From NCBI RefSeq assembly GCF_000834635.1, contig NZ_JXQV01000004.1, positions 248,001 to 312,000 of the forward strand: a stretch of DNA of 64,000 nucleotides. Reading direction: 5' to 3'. Below, in pieces: positions 56,168 to 64,000 of this stretch (position 1 is the stretch's first letter; each line of letters begins with the position of its first letter). Position numbers and translations under genes: made by a program. A model generated the notes under the pieces. The model ran no database searches, had not been told where the DNA came from, and saw only the letters and a program-made list of their open reading frames with translations. This stretch comes from Agrobacterium tumefaciens (GTDB taxonomy: Bacteria; Pseudomonadota; Alphaproteobacteria; Rhizobiales; Rhizobiaceae).

Positions 56168-56336
56168 TCCGACATACCCATGGCCTCAAATGGCGATGGT
56201 CACAATTGAGAAGCTCAAGCCACGGGCAAAACATGCCGCGTGAACGGCGAAGCTTGGCTGAAAACTCCCCGTGATTTTTGAAAGCTCGGATTCCATGAAA
56301 GGTTGCGGAGAGGCGTCACTGTATGTCCTGCGTAAC

Positions 56337-56362
56337 GCCCCACAGGCAACCGCCAGCGGGGC
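56337..56362 (-). terminator. Hairpin after cysK
   Basis: GCCCC/GGGGC stem continuing through a 3-base internal loop to GGC/GCC with loop of four, 18 bases past the cysK stop. No clear T tail, so a partial terminator. Confidence 0.4.
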
Positions 56363-56380
56363 ATCACGCCGTGAGCGGTC

Positions 56381-57349
56381 TTACAGGCCAAGGCCCTCAA
56401 ACAATGCTGTCGACAGATAGCGTTCGGCAAAGGATGGAATGATGACCACGATGGTCTTGCCCGCATTTTCCTCGCGGGCCCCAACCTTGATGGCGGCAGC
56501 AAGCGAAGCGCCGGAGGAGATTCCGACAGGCACGCCTTCCAGGCGGGCGACGAGGCGGGCCGTCTCGAAGGCATCTTCGTTGCTGATCGTCACGATTTCA
56601 TCATAGACTTTTGTGTCGAGAACCGCAGGCGCAAAACCGGCACCGATACCTTGGATCTTGTGCGGACCGGGCGTGCCGCCCGACAGAACCGGGCTGTCGG
56701 CGGGCTCGACGGCCACCACCTTCACCTCAGGCTTGCGCTGCTTCAAGACCTGACCTACGCCGGTAATCGTGCCGCCCGTGCCGATGCCGGAAATGAAGAT
56801 GTCCACGCCACCATCGGTGTCGTTCCAGATTTCTTCTGCCGTTGTCTTGCGGTGAATATCGGGATTGGCGGGGTTTTCGAACTGCTGCGGAATGACCGCG
56901 TCGGGAATGGTCGCGGCCAGCTCATGGGCTCTCGCAATCGCGCCCTTCATGCCCTTTGGTCCCTCGGTCAGCACCAATTCGGCACCCAGCAGGGCCAGCA
57001 TCTTGCGGCGCTCGATGGACATGGTTTCCGGCATGGTCAGGATCAGCTTGTACCCCTTGGCGGCTGCAGCAAAGGCCAGTGCGATGCCTGTATTGCCGGA
57101 TGTAGGTTCCACCAGCGTTGTCTTGCCGGGCGTGATCTTGCCCTCGGCTTCCAGTGCCTCGATCATGGCAACGCCGATACGGTCCTTGACGGAGGCAATC
57201 GGGTTGAAGAATTCAAGCTTGGCCAGAATGGTCGCCTTGACGCCCTTTTCCCGCGCCAGCTTGTCGAGCCGCACCAGCGGCGTATCGCCGACGGTTTCGG
57301 TAATCGAGGAATAGATCCGTCCGCGTCCGGGTTTTCTGGCTTCAGACAT
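56381..57349 (-). CDS. cysK: Cysteine synthase A
   Basis: O-acetylserine sulfhydrylase, PLP enzyme making cysteine from O-acetylserine and sulfide. 322 residues. The PLP Lys55 is in [16 protein letters not shown], the substrate loop is [21 protein letters not shown], and the phosphate loop is [15 protein letters not shown]. The length and ending are normal. It is separated from comM by the 1.1-kb non-coding stretch and reads on the minus strand. Confidence 0.97.
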   Translation of the reverse strand: MSEARKPGRGRIYSSITETVGDTPLVRLDKLAREKGVKATILAKLEFFNPIASVKDRIGVAMIEALEAEGKITPGKTTLVEPTSGNTGIALAFAAAAKGYKLILTMPETMSIERRKMLALLGAELVLTEGPKGMKGAIARAHELAATIPDAVIPQQFENPANPDIHRKTTAEEIWNDTDGGVDIFISGIGTGGTITGVGQVLKQRKPEVKVVAVEPADSPVLSGGTPGPHKIQGIGAGFAPAVLDTKVYDEIVTISNEDAFETARLVARLEGVPVGISSGASLAAAIKVGAREENAGKTIVVIIPSFAERYLSTALFEGLGL

Positions 57350-57492
57350 GGCATGCTCCCAAAGTGCAAATGGTCAAGAATTTAGCACAGAATAGGGAAA
57401 TTGATCTGGCGACGCTAGAGAACAGCAATGCTTATATTGGCTTGTATTCAGCATGCCATTCTACAATTTCTGGTGCTTATAGAATGATTGCC

Positions 57493-58110
57493 TCAAGTCG
57501 CACGGGTTGCAATCATGGCGGCAGTCGCAGCCAGAATGCCGGCTGCCGTGCGGTTCAGGATTTGAAGCGCGCTGGGACGCTTCAACAGCGTCCGGGCCTT
57601 GGAGGCCAGCAGAATATAGGGAATGAGCACCGCCATCAGCACAACAAACGTCACCGCCAGCAGGGTGACATACTCCGTGCTGCCGATCATGCGGATATCG
57701 ATCAGCGTCGGCACCAGCGCCACGTAAAACAGCATGGTCTTGGGGTTGCCAAGCGTGATCAACAGGCCAGACAGGAAGGACATGCCGATGCTGGTGCTTT
57801 TCTTGGCTTGCAAATCCTGCGGTAGAAGCCCCGCCGTCCACAGCTTCCAAGCAATGTAAAGAAGGTAGGCGGCGCCCGCGATTTTCAGAACCATGAAGGC
57901 TGCCTGAAAGGTCTGCGCAACGAAGGCGAGGCCCAGAATGACGGCGGTCAGATAGACCATGTCACCCAGCACCAGTCCCAGCCCCATGAAGAAGGTTTCG
58001 CGAAAACCGGAGCCCAGCGCCCGCGCCACAATCGCCGTCATGCCTGGCCCCGGTATGGCGGCGGCGATGAAGAGGGCGGTTGCATAGGCAAGGAGGGTGG
58101 CAATGCTCAC
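57493..58110 (-). CDS. LysE-family amino-acid exporter
   Basis: A 205-residue inner-membrane protein with six helices, of the LysE/RhtB translocator family: AAIPGPGMTAIVARALGSGFRETFFMGLGLVLGD and LGNPKTMLFYVALVP are the family marks. GTG at 58110 is preferred because GAAGG lies eight bases upstream and gives SIATLLAYATALF; ATG at 58116 would be too near the ribosome-binding site. Substrate unknown (amino acids or small metabolites). Confidence 0.9.
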   Translation of the reverse strand: MSIATLLAYATALFIAAAIPGPGMTAIVARALGSGFRETFFMGLGLVLGDMVYLTAVILGLAFVAQTFQAAFMVLKIAGAAYLLYIAWKLWTAGLLPQDLQAKKSTSIGMSFLSGLLITLGNPKTMLFYVALVPTLIDIRMIGSTEYVTLLAVTFVVLMAVLIPYILLASKARTLLKRPSALQILNRTAAGILAATAAMIATRAT

Positions 58111-58184
58111 GAACATATCCTTCAGATGACAATGACCTGATATAGCACGAAGAATATTTGTGAAAAGCGTGAATCCGGAATGCA

Positions 58185-58212
58185 CAAAGCCCGCACAACG
58201 CGGGCTTTGCTT
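58185..58212 (-). terminator. Terminator after the EF-hand gene
   Basis: Perfect 10-bp stem CAAAGCCCGC/GCGGGCTTTG, loop of five, 22 bases past the EF-hand stop and just upstream of the LysE gene. The T tail is short (TTTGTGCATT). Confidence 0.7.
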
Positions 58213-58230
58213 GTCGAATGCTTGGCGAGA

Positions 58231-58830
58231 TTACATGAACGGACGGTCCGGCATGTCGTCGATGCTGATGACGCCATCTGTGTTCTTGTCGAGGCGGGCA
58301 AACATCTTTTCGCCGGCCGCTGTATATTCAGCCTTGCTGATCTGGCCGTTGCCATCGGTATCGACCATGGCGAACATCGCGTTCATCCGGCCACCGGGAC
58401 GCTTGCCACCTTCGCGGCCCTCGTGCTTGCGGCCTTCATGGCCCTTGCCTTCGCGCTCTGCATGTTCAGATCCAGCCTTCTTGCCTTCACTGCCTTCCAT
58501 CTTCGCACGCTCCGGGCGTGGGTTGGCGGCACGGAACTCATCCATCCGGGCTTTGCGGAAGTCCCGCATTTCCTTCGGCGTCACTGTGCCATCCTTGTCG
58601 GCGTCGATCTGTGTGAACAACGCGTCCTGGCGTGCGGCAAACTCTTCCTTGGAAATCTTGCCATCCTTATTCGTATCAGCCGTCTTCAGCAGATAGACAT
58701 AGGCCAGTTCAGGACGCATGGGCGGGCCATCCTTGCCAGGGCCACGCGGTGCTGCCATGGACATCGGGGCTGTGGTGCTCAGGACCAGAGCCGCGCCAAG
58801 CGCCGTAAGAGCGAATTTTCTGATTGTCAT
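58231..58830 (-). CDS. Secreted EF-hand calcium-binding protein
   Basis: A 199-residue exported protein with signal peptide FALTALGAALVLSTTAPMSMA. Four EF-hand loops are seen: DTNKDGKISKEE, DADKDGTVTPKE, DTDGNGQISKAE and DKNTDGVISIDD. The two pairs are joined by a charged, low-complexity linker of about 50 residues rich in Glu, Gly, Lys and His. It resembles periplasmic calcium sensors of rhizobia (calsymin-like); function not known. Confidence 0.88.
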   Translation of the reverse strand: MTIRKFALTALGAALVLSTTAPMSMAAPRGPGKDGPPMRPELAYVYLLKTADTNKDGKISKEEFAARQDALFTQIDADKDGTVTPKEMRDFRKARMDEFRAANPRPERAKMEGSEGKKAGSEHAEREGKGHEGRKHEGREGGKRPGGRMNAMFAMVDTDGNGQISKAEYTAAGEKMFARLDKNTDGVISIDDMPDRPFM

Positions 58831-58937
58831 GGTCTATACCTTTCAAATGCTGTCCCTGGTTGAAAGGTAGTCATCTCATGCCACTTTCGCTACTTAAACA
58901 TCAGTAATGTGCATGACAAATCGGTAACCTCCTTATG

Positions 58938-59651
58938 TCACGTGCCGGGCAGCGCTTTCAGAAAGCCGGTCAGATCATCGGTCACGAAATCAATGTGGTC
59001 GTCGCTGGTCGCAGGAATTTCCCAGCGCTCCATGACAATGCCTTCGAGATTGCGCGGCACCAGAAGGACCGTCTTCATGCCAAGAGCCTTGGGTGCCGTA
59101 AGGTTGCGCGGCAGGTCCTCGAACATGGCAGCCTTGGTCGTGTCCAGCTTGGCAAGGGCGGCGAATTTCTCATAGGTCGCGCTGGCAGGCTTTGGCAGGT
59201 AATCGGCGGCGACAATGTCAAAAATATCCTCGAAATGGTCGAGAATACCGAGCGCCCCGGCAGCCGCCTGCGCATGCGGCACGCTGCCATTGGTCAGAAT
59301 GAACTTGCGCCCCGGCAAGGCCTTGATGGCTTCGCTCAGCTCCGGGTTCGGCAGTAGCGCGGAATAATCGATGGCATGGGCGCGTTCCAGAAAGGCATCG
59401 GGATCAATACCATAATGGATCATCAGGCCCTGAAGCGTGGTGCCATGCTCATGATAATACTGCTTTTGAAGCTTGCGCGCCTCGTCGGGCTCCAGCTGCA
59501 GAAGCTCGGCCACATAGGCCGTCATGTTTTTGTCGATCTGCGAAAACAGGTTTATCTCATGCGGATAAAGCGTGTTGTCGAGATCGAAGACCCACTCGGT
59601 CACATGGGAAAATTCGGCGGGGTTCGGTGCGTTCTTCGGTTTCGTGCTCAT
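58938..59651 (-). CDS. HAD-family pyrimidine 5'-nucleotidase
   Basis: A 237-residue HAD hydrolase of the SDT1/PPN1-like group. Motif I is WVFDLDNTLYPHEINLF, motif II is FILTNGSVPHAQ, motif III/IV is YLPKPASATYEKF with Lys, then MFEDLPRNLTAPKALGM. It dephosphorylates UMP/CMP-like nucleotides in related species; the gene sits near argB, as in other rhizobia. ATG at 59651 is used. Confidence 0.9.
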   Translation of the reverse strand: MSTKPKNAPNPAEFSHVTEWVFDLDNTLYPHEINLFSQIDKNMTAYVAELLQLEPDEARKLQKQYYHEHGTTLQGLMIHYGIDPDAFLERAHAIDYSALLPNPELSEAIKALPGRKFILTNGSVPHAQAAAGALGILDHFEDIFDIVAADYLPKPASATYEKFAALAKLDTTKAAMFEDLPRNLTAPKALGMKTVLLVPRNLEGIVMERWEIPATSDDHIDFVTDDLTGFLKALPGT

Positions 59652-59754
59652 GGGCCTGTTATGCCCTGTCGCCAGCCCAAAGAAAATCGAAAAGGCGACA
59701 CTTACGCCATTTTCCGGGCTTTGGGGCGTCAGTGCGGGCGTGATAACCAAAGGC

Positions 59755-60657
59755 ATGGAACTCTGGATACCTATCACCATCGCCGCAGCCTTCATGCAGA
59801 ACCTGCGCTCCGCATTGCAAAAGCAATTGCAGGGGTCGCTCGGCACCCGCGGCGCAAGCTTCGTTCGGTTCGGATACGGCTTTCCGATTGCCATTGCCTA
59901 TGTGTTCTTTCTCCATATGGGAACGGGCGAGCTATTGCCGAGCTTCAGCGCAGGCTTTTTCCTGTGGGCTGTCGTCGGTGGATTGGCGCAAATCTATGCA
60001 ACGATGCTGCTGGTCCATCTGTTTTCGCTAAGTAATTTCGCAGTCGGCACGGCCTATTCCAAAACGGAGCCGGTGCAGGCGGCGTTGTTCGGTTTTGTCA
60101 TCTTAGGGGAAAAGCTCAATGCCGGTGCCATCGGCGCCATTTTGGTCGGCGTCCTTGGTGTGATGACGATTTCCGTGGCGCGGATGCCATTATCCTGGCG
60201 AAACACTTTGACGGCGATGACCAGCCGCACGGCGTTGATCGGAATTGCATCAGGTAGCATGTTCGGCGTTTCAGCCGTGGCTTACCGCAGCGCATCGCTG
60301 TCTCTTGAAGGGGCCGGGCCGATCATGTCGGCGGCCGTGACGCTGGCATGCGTCACCATGTTTCAGACCGTATACATGCTGGTGTGGATGGCATGGAAAG
60401 ACAGATCTGAGATCGTGCAGGTGCTGGTGACATGGCGCTCATCGGCGCTGGTTGGTATTGCCGGGGTGATCGGCTCTGCCTGCTGGTTCACCGCCATGAC
60501 GCTGCAACAGGTGGCCTATGTCCGCGCGCTTGGCCAGATCGAACTGGTCTTTACCTTCATGGCGTCCTGGTTCCTGTTTCGGGAACGGGTCAACGCCATG
60601 GAGCTTGCAGGATGCCTGCTGATCGTCAGCGGCATCCTGGGATTGCTGTTCTCTTAA
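59755..60657 (+). CDS. EamA-family (DMT) transporter
   Basis: A 300-residue ten-helix carrier, beginning MELWIPITIAAAFMQNLRSALQKQLQG. Second repeat near TALIGIASGSMFGVSAVAYRSASLSLEG. No strong ribosome-binding site, but longer frames are not supported. It is divergent from the HAD gene and its stop is 1 bp from the converging argB stop. Substrate unknown; not closely similar to the EamA protein at 21 kb. Confidence 0.88.
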   Translation: MELWIPITIAAAFMQNLRSALQKQLQGSLGTRGASFVRFGYGFPIAIAYVFFLHMGTGELLPSFSAGFFLWAVVGGLAQIYATMLLVHLFSLSNFAVGTAYSKTEPVQAALFGFVILGEKLNAGAIGAILVGVLGVMTISVARMPLSWRNTLTAMTSRTALIGIASGSMFGVSAVAYRSASLSLEGAGPIMSAAVTLACVTMFQTVYMLVWMAWKDRSEIVQVLVTWRSSALVGIAGVIGSACWFTAMTLQQVAYVRALGQIELVFTFMASWFLFRERVNAMELAGCLLIVSGILGLLFS

Positions 60658-60658
60658 A

Positions 60659-61543
60659 TCAGGGAACGATGAGGGTGCCCGCACCTTCGGTGAAGATTTC
60701 CAACAGAACCGAGTGCGCCGTCTTGCCGTTGAGAATGACAACGCCCTGAACGCCGGCCTTGATGGCTTCGATGCAGGTCTCGACCTTGGGGATCATGCCA
60801 CCGGAAATCGTGCCATCCTTGATGAGCGCCCGCGCCTGGGAAACAGTCAGTTCCTTGATCAATTCCTTGTTCTTGTCGAGAACGCCTTCGACGTCTGTCA
60901 GGAACAGCAGGCGGGTGGCATGCAGCGCACCGGCAATGGCGCCCGCAAAGGTATCGGCGTTGATGTTGTAGGTCGCGCCATCGCGGCCCGGAGCAACCGG
61001 CGCAATCACGGGGATCATTTCGGACTTGGCCAGAAGGTCGAGCAACGTGCGGTCGACTTCAACCACTTCACCCACGAAGCCAAGATCGAGGACGCGCTCG
61101 ATATTGCTGTCGGGATCGATGACGGTCTTCTTTGCCTTTTCGGCGAAGACCATGTTGCCATCCTTGCCGCACAGGCCGATGGCCCATTCGCCGGTCTGGT
61201 TGATGAGGGCGACGATCTCCTTGTTGATCGAGCCTGCCAGAACCATTTCAACGATTTCGACGGTCTTGGCGTCGGTCACGCGCAAGCCGCCTTCGAACTT
61301 TGATTCGATGCCCATCTTGCTCAGCATCGCGCCGATCTGTGGGCCGCCGCCATGGACGACGATGGGGTTGATGCCGGACTGCTTGAGAAGGGCGATATCC
61401 TCGGCAAAGGCCTTGCCCAGGCTCGAATCGCCCATGGCATGCCCGCCATATTTCACCACGATGGTCTTGTTTTCGTATTTCTGCATGAAGGGCAGGGCCT
61501 GCGCCAGAAGCCGGGCCTGCATTTCGCTTTCGGAAGACGCCAT
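60659..61543 (-). CDS. argB: Acetylglutamate kinase
   Basis: Phosphorylates N-acetylglutamate, second step of arginine synthesis. 294 residues. Motifs: [26 protein letters not shown], and C-terminal [26 protein letters not shown]. The N-terminal helix (about 1-25) is of the arginine-sensitive hexameric type, so feedback control by arginine is likely. Downstream of engB/yidC in the usual rhizobial order, with an extra gene inserted between. Confidence 0.97.
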   Translation of the reverse strand: MASSESEMQARLLAQALPFMQKYENKTIVVKYGGHAMGDSSLGKAFAEDIALLKQSGINPIVVHGGGPQIGAMLSKMGIESKFEGGLRVTDAKTVEIVEMVLAGSINKEIVALINQTGEWAIGLCGKDGNMVFAEKAKKTVIDPDSNIERVLDLGFVGEVVEVDRTLLDLLAKSEMIPVIAPVAPGRDGATYNINADTFAGAIAGALHATRLLFLTDVEGVLDKNKELIKELTVSQARALIKDGTISGGMIPKVETCIEAIKAGVQGVVILNGKTAHSVLLEIFTEGAGTLIVP

Positions 61544-61784
61544 GGGAAAGATCCTCGTCGTTGATTGTCGCGCTTTTAGCCCAAGTTTTTGACAGATGAA
61601 ACAACGCAGAGCCCATCGCCTGCAGAAAATTCAAACCCTGTCACGTCAAGGCAGGCCAATCCGATTGACAACATCCACCAATCAGCACAGCTTAACGGGT
61701 GGAGGCCATGGGTGCGTCGGGTGGAGAGAGCCGATGCATTGCCATGATATCGATTTTGCATGACAGCGGGGAGTTGTTTGGCGA

Positions 61785-62150
61785 ATGACCTTGCCAGATC
61801 GGGAGAAACAAAGCGGTTTGAATGACGAGGTGCTGGCGGGCGAATATGTGCTCGGCGCATTGAGTGAGGCCGCGAATGCCGAACTTGCCAAACGCATCAA
61901 GACAGACCGCCAGTTTGCCGCGACTGTGCGCCGCTGGCAGGAGAATCTTTCCCAGACCCAGCAAAACGACCAGCGCGCTTATTCGGCCTATGGCGCCATT
62001 GCCGGGCGCGATGGGGTAAGGCGAACACATGGGCGGCAGGACGGCCTATCTGGCATCCTCAGGCTGTTCGCAGGGCTCTGGGGCTCAGTCAGCTTTTGGC
62101 GGCTGGTGGCGGTGGCGTCACTTGTGTGGGTGTCTTTTTTGCTGGCCTGA
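61785..62150 (+). CDS. Truncated anti-sigma-factor-like protein
   Basis: A 121-residue protein. Residues about 15-55 (LAGEYVLGALSEAANAELAKRIK, then AATVRRWQENL) match the N-terminal domain of RskA-type anti-sigma factors. A single membrane helix, SFWRLVAVASLVWVSFLLA, then ends at the stop. The periplasmic RskA domain (usually another 100 or more residues) is missing and no ECF sigma factor gene lies beside it. It may be a remnant or a minimal form. GGGAG lies upstream of the ATG. Confidence 0.65.
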   Translation: MTLPDREKQSGLNDEVLAGEYVLGALSEAANAELAKRIKTDRQFAATVRRWQENLSQTQQNDQRAYSAYGAIAGRDGVRRTHGRQDGLSGILRLFAGLWGSVSFWRLVAVASLVWVSFLLA

Positions 62151-62167
62151 GCGCAGTGCTATCGCGC

Positions 62168-62202
62168 AAAAAAAGAGGTGCGACTGGCGCACCTCTTTTG
62201 GA
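62168..62202. terminator. Bidirectional terminator between the anti-sigma-like gene and engB
   Basis: Perfect 12-bp stem AAAAGAGGTGCG (62171-62182) with CGCACCTCTTTT (62188-62199), loop ACTGG. A run before it and T run after it serve both converging genes. Confidence 0.88.
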
Positions 62203-62220
62203 TCTTAATGGCTCGGGCTC

Positions 62221-62889
62221 TTACTTGATGCCGACGGTCTTGCAGATTTCTGCACGGACGTCATCTAGCCCGGAAGTTTTCTCCGAAGATGTCGCCAGAA
62301 CTTCCGGATAAGCCGCTGGACGCTTGCGGATCTTTTCCAGCGTCTCATTGATAAGGCGCGGAACGGCCACATCCTTGATCTTGTCGGTCTTGGTCAACAC
62401 GATCTGGTAGGAGATCGCGGCCTTGTCGAGGATTTTCAGAACGTCCTCGTCATTGGCCTTGATGCCATGGCGCGAGTCGATCAGCAGGTAAACGCGCTTC
62501 AATGTGGCGCGTCCACGCAGATAATCGAATACCAGCTTCGTCCAGGCATCCACATGGTCCTTGGGAGCCTGCGCATAGCCGTAGCCCGGCATATCGACCA
62601 GCGCCATGGGCGGAAGATCGCCAGGCTCACCGGAAAAGCCTTCAGGAACGAAGTAGTTGAGTTCCTGCGTGCGGCCCGGCGTGTTGGACGTGCGCGCCAG
62701 CCCCTTATGGCCGACGAGCGCATTGATGAGCGAAGACTTGCCAACGTTGGAGCGTCCGGCAAAGGCGATTTCAGGCGGACCTTCGGGCGGCAGGAACTTC
62801 ATGGCGGGAACGCCACGAATGAAAATCCAGGGCCGTCCGAAGAGCGGCTTTTCCGTTGCCGGTTGGCCGCCTTTGATTTCGCTGGTCAT
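62221..62889 (-). CDS. engB: Ribosome biogenesis GTP-binding protein EngB (YsxC/YihA)
   Basis: A 222-residue GTPase needed for 50S assembly. G motifs: [16 protein letters not shown] (G1), [15 protein letters not shown] (G3), [11 protein letters not shown] (G4). The N-terminal extension of about 25 residues is usual in alphaproteobacteria. ATG overlaps the yidC stop by 4 bp, so it is translated from the yidC message. Confidence 0.96.
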   Translation of the reverse strand: MTSEIKGGQPATEKPLFGRPWIFIRGVPAMKFLPPEGPPEIAFAGRSNVGKSSLINALVGHKGLARTSNTPGRTQELNYFVPEGFSGEPGDLPPMALVDMPGYGYAQAPKDHVDAWTKLVFDYLRGRATLKRVYLLIDSRHGIKANDEDVLKILDKAAISYQIVLTKTDKIKDVAVPRLINETLEKIRKRPAAYPEVLATSSEKTSGLDDVRAEICKTVGIK

Positions 62890-64000
62890 TTGGTTTCCAC
62901 CGGCTTTCGTTTGAACAGGCTCTTGAGGTTGTCAAACAGCTCAATCTTGGCGCCGTGGCGCTTCATGATGAGGGCCTGCTGGGAAATGGAGAGCGTGTTG
63001 TTCCATGCCCAGTAGATGACGAGACCGGCAGGGAACGACGCCAGCATGAAGGTGAAGATCAGCGGCATCCAGGTGAAGATCATCGCCTGTGTCGGATCTG
63101 GAGGCGTCGGATTCATACGCATCTGCATGAACATGGTGATGCCCATAATGATTGGCCAGACGCCGATCATGAGGAAGTGCGGAACATCGTAAGGCAGGAG
63201 GCCGAACAAGTTGAACAGCGAGGTCGGATCTGGCGCAGAAAGGTCATGAATCCAGCCGAAGAACGGCGCATGCCGCATTTCGATGGTCACGTAAATGACC
63301 TTGTAGAGTGCGAAGAAGACCGGGATCTGCAACAGCATCGGCCAGCAACCGGCCACCGGGTTGATCTTCTCTTCCTTGTAGAGCGCCATCATCGCCTGCT
63401 GCATGGCCATGCGGTCATCGCCATGCTTGGCTTTGAGCTCTTCCATCTTCGGCTGCATGCGCTTCATGTTGGCCATGGACGCGTACTGCTTGCTGGCCAG
63501 CGGGAAGAACAGAAGCTTCACGACGATGGTGGTCATGAGAATGGCGACGCCGAAGTTGCCAAAGTAACGGAAGAAGAAATCCATCAGTTTGAACATCGGC
63601 TTGGTGATGAAGTAGAACCAGCCCCAGTCGATCAGGCGGTCGAACTTCGGAATGCTGTACTGTGTCTCATAGCGGTCAACCAGCGGAACTTCCTTGGCGC
63701 CTGCAAAGACGAGGTTCTTCAGTTCAATGGACTGACCCGGTGCCACAGTCATGGCATCGCTGCGATAGTCGGCCTGGTAACGCGGCTGACCGTCTGTGAA
63801 GTGCGAGTAGCGCGTTTCAACCGCAACATTCTGCGGAGGAACGATGGCTGCCGCCCAGTACTTATCGGTGATGCCAAGCCAGCCGCCCATAGCCTTTGGC
63901 AGCGTAACCGGCTTTTCCTCGATGTTCTTGTAGGTGTCTTCCGTCAGGCCCGCTTCCGTGCCAGCCACGCCCAGGAAGCCTTCGTGAATGACGAAGACAG
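62886..64000 (-). CDS. yidC: Membrane protein insertase YidC, C-terminal part
   Basis: The frame runs out of the window, so only the last 371 or so residues are visible. Present are the end of the large periplasmic domain and the conserved insertase core: [91 protein letters not shown], then the last helices and basic tail FKRKPVETK. It inserts inner-membrane proteins with or without Sec. engB follows with 4-bp overlap. Confidence 0.96.
   Translation of the reverse strand, partial: VFVIHEGFLGVAGTEAGLTEDTYKNIEEKPVTLPKAMGGWLGITDKYWAAAIVPPQNVAVETRYSHFTDGQPRYQADYRSDAMTVAPGQSIELKNLVFAGAKEVPLVDRYETQYSIPKFDRLIDWGWFYFITKPMFKLMDFFFRYFGNFGVAILMTTIVVKLLFFPLASKQYASMANMKRMQPKMEELKAKHGDDRMAMQQAMMALYKEEKINPVAGCWPMLLQIPVFFALYKVIYVTIEMRHAPFFGWIHDLSAPDPTSLFNLFGLLPYDVPHFLMIGVWPIIMGITMFMQMRMNPTPPDPTQAMIFTWMPLIFTFMLASFPAGLVIYWAWNNTLSISQQALIMKRHGAKIELFDNLKSLFKRKPVETK

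Larger units (their letters stand above)
55239..56380. other. 1.1-kb non-coding region between comM and cysK, rich in hairpins
   Basis: No convincing CDS on either strand: the open frames lack ribosome-binding sites, family motifs and consistent composition. The stretch from about 55670 to 56170 contains several strong stems: CCGCATC-GTAAAG-GATGCGG (55817-55836), TCCGCGCC/GGCGCGGA (55904-55929), GGTTGGAC/GTCCGACC (56004-56028) and the 58-base hairpin at 56110-56167. It starts at a GTGCG and includes CGAAAG and GGAACACG boxes reminiscent of group II intron domain I, but no domain V or reverse transcriptase. It could be a degenerate mobile RNA, an undescribed structured RNA or mosaic intergenic repeats. 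Confidence 0.45.

Noticed and set aside
55640..56170. RNase P RNA, tmRNA, SRP RNA or cobalamin riboswitch
   Set aside because: Checked for the GGAAAGTCCGG box, an ANDN-type tag frame, the SRP GGAAG tetraloop helix and the GCCACTG B12 box; none found on either strand.

Overview
The window looks like a stretch of the main circular chromosome of a Rhizobiaceae member, most likely Agrobacterium or a close Rhizobium relative. The case rests on protein content read from the sequence: a PmtA phospholipid N-methyltransferase of the Agrobacterium type, the membrane-bound ferritin MbfA behind Irr-type iron control elements, a dnaN far from any dnaA, an alphaproteobacterial LexA box (GTTC-N7-GTTC), and many rhizobial-style small families. 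No rRNA, tRNA, CRISPR array, transposase or prophage gene was recognised. It is a dense core-genome region with about 69 supported genes.

Layout. 1-4.7 kb: the end of an AraC-type regulator, an orphan TRAP receptor, mbfA behind two Irr-type operators, and a RidA-like gene divergent from a TetR regulator with three shared palindromes. 4.7-11.7 kb: an alpha/beta hydrolase, then the translation block infC (AUU start)-rpmI-rplT, a kinase-fold protein, and pheS-pheT. 11.7-18.7 kb: accessory metabolism and regulation (two aldo/keto reductases, LysR, GNAT, a GlxA-type regulator with an isochorismatase, a Gfo/Idh oxidoreductase, two small membrane proteins). 18.8-27.5 kb: xseA, a MarR/EamA pair with an 18-bp palindrome between them, an M29 aminopeptidase, ybaK, an ArsC/Spx-like protein, a 55-residue small protein, guaA, a nucleosidase and a thioesterase.

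27.5-33.2 kb holds a probable iron operon on the minus strand: imelysin (IrpA-like), di-haem DUF1111 protein, second imelysin, DUF1513 protein, possibly followed by TspO. Its promoter has an Irr-box-like element resembling the two in front of mbfA, so one regulator may balance iron import here against iron export by MbfA. 33.3-45.1 kb: RNA methyltransferase, RlpA-like protein, SDR, queG, GST, a 51-residue secreted peptide, an NDUFA9-like protein, a phosphatase-pyrF-DUF1330 operon, pmtA, dnaN, and divergent rsmI-yraN. 45.1-49.7 kb: ugpBAEC, the glycerol-3-phosphate ABC importer, behind a three-unit Pho box. 49.8-55.2 kb: cupin, gshB, prfC, dut, and comM behind a LexA box. 55.2-56.4 kb is a 1.1-kb non-coding interval rich in hairpins. 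56.4-64 kb: cysK, LysE exporter, EF-hand protein, HAD nucleotidase, EamA transporter, argB, a truncated anti-sigma-like gene, engB and the 3' part of yidC.

All functional calls come from recognised motifs and family knowledge; no database search was possible. Starts were moved inward wherever a ribosome-binding site and the family N-terminus supported a shorter protein. The least explained parts are the comM-cysK interval, the imelysin/DUF1111/DUF1513 system, and the small secreted or membrane peptides.
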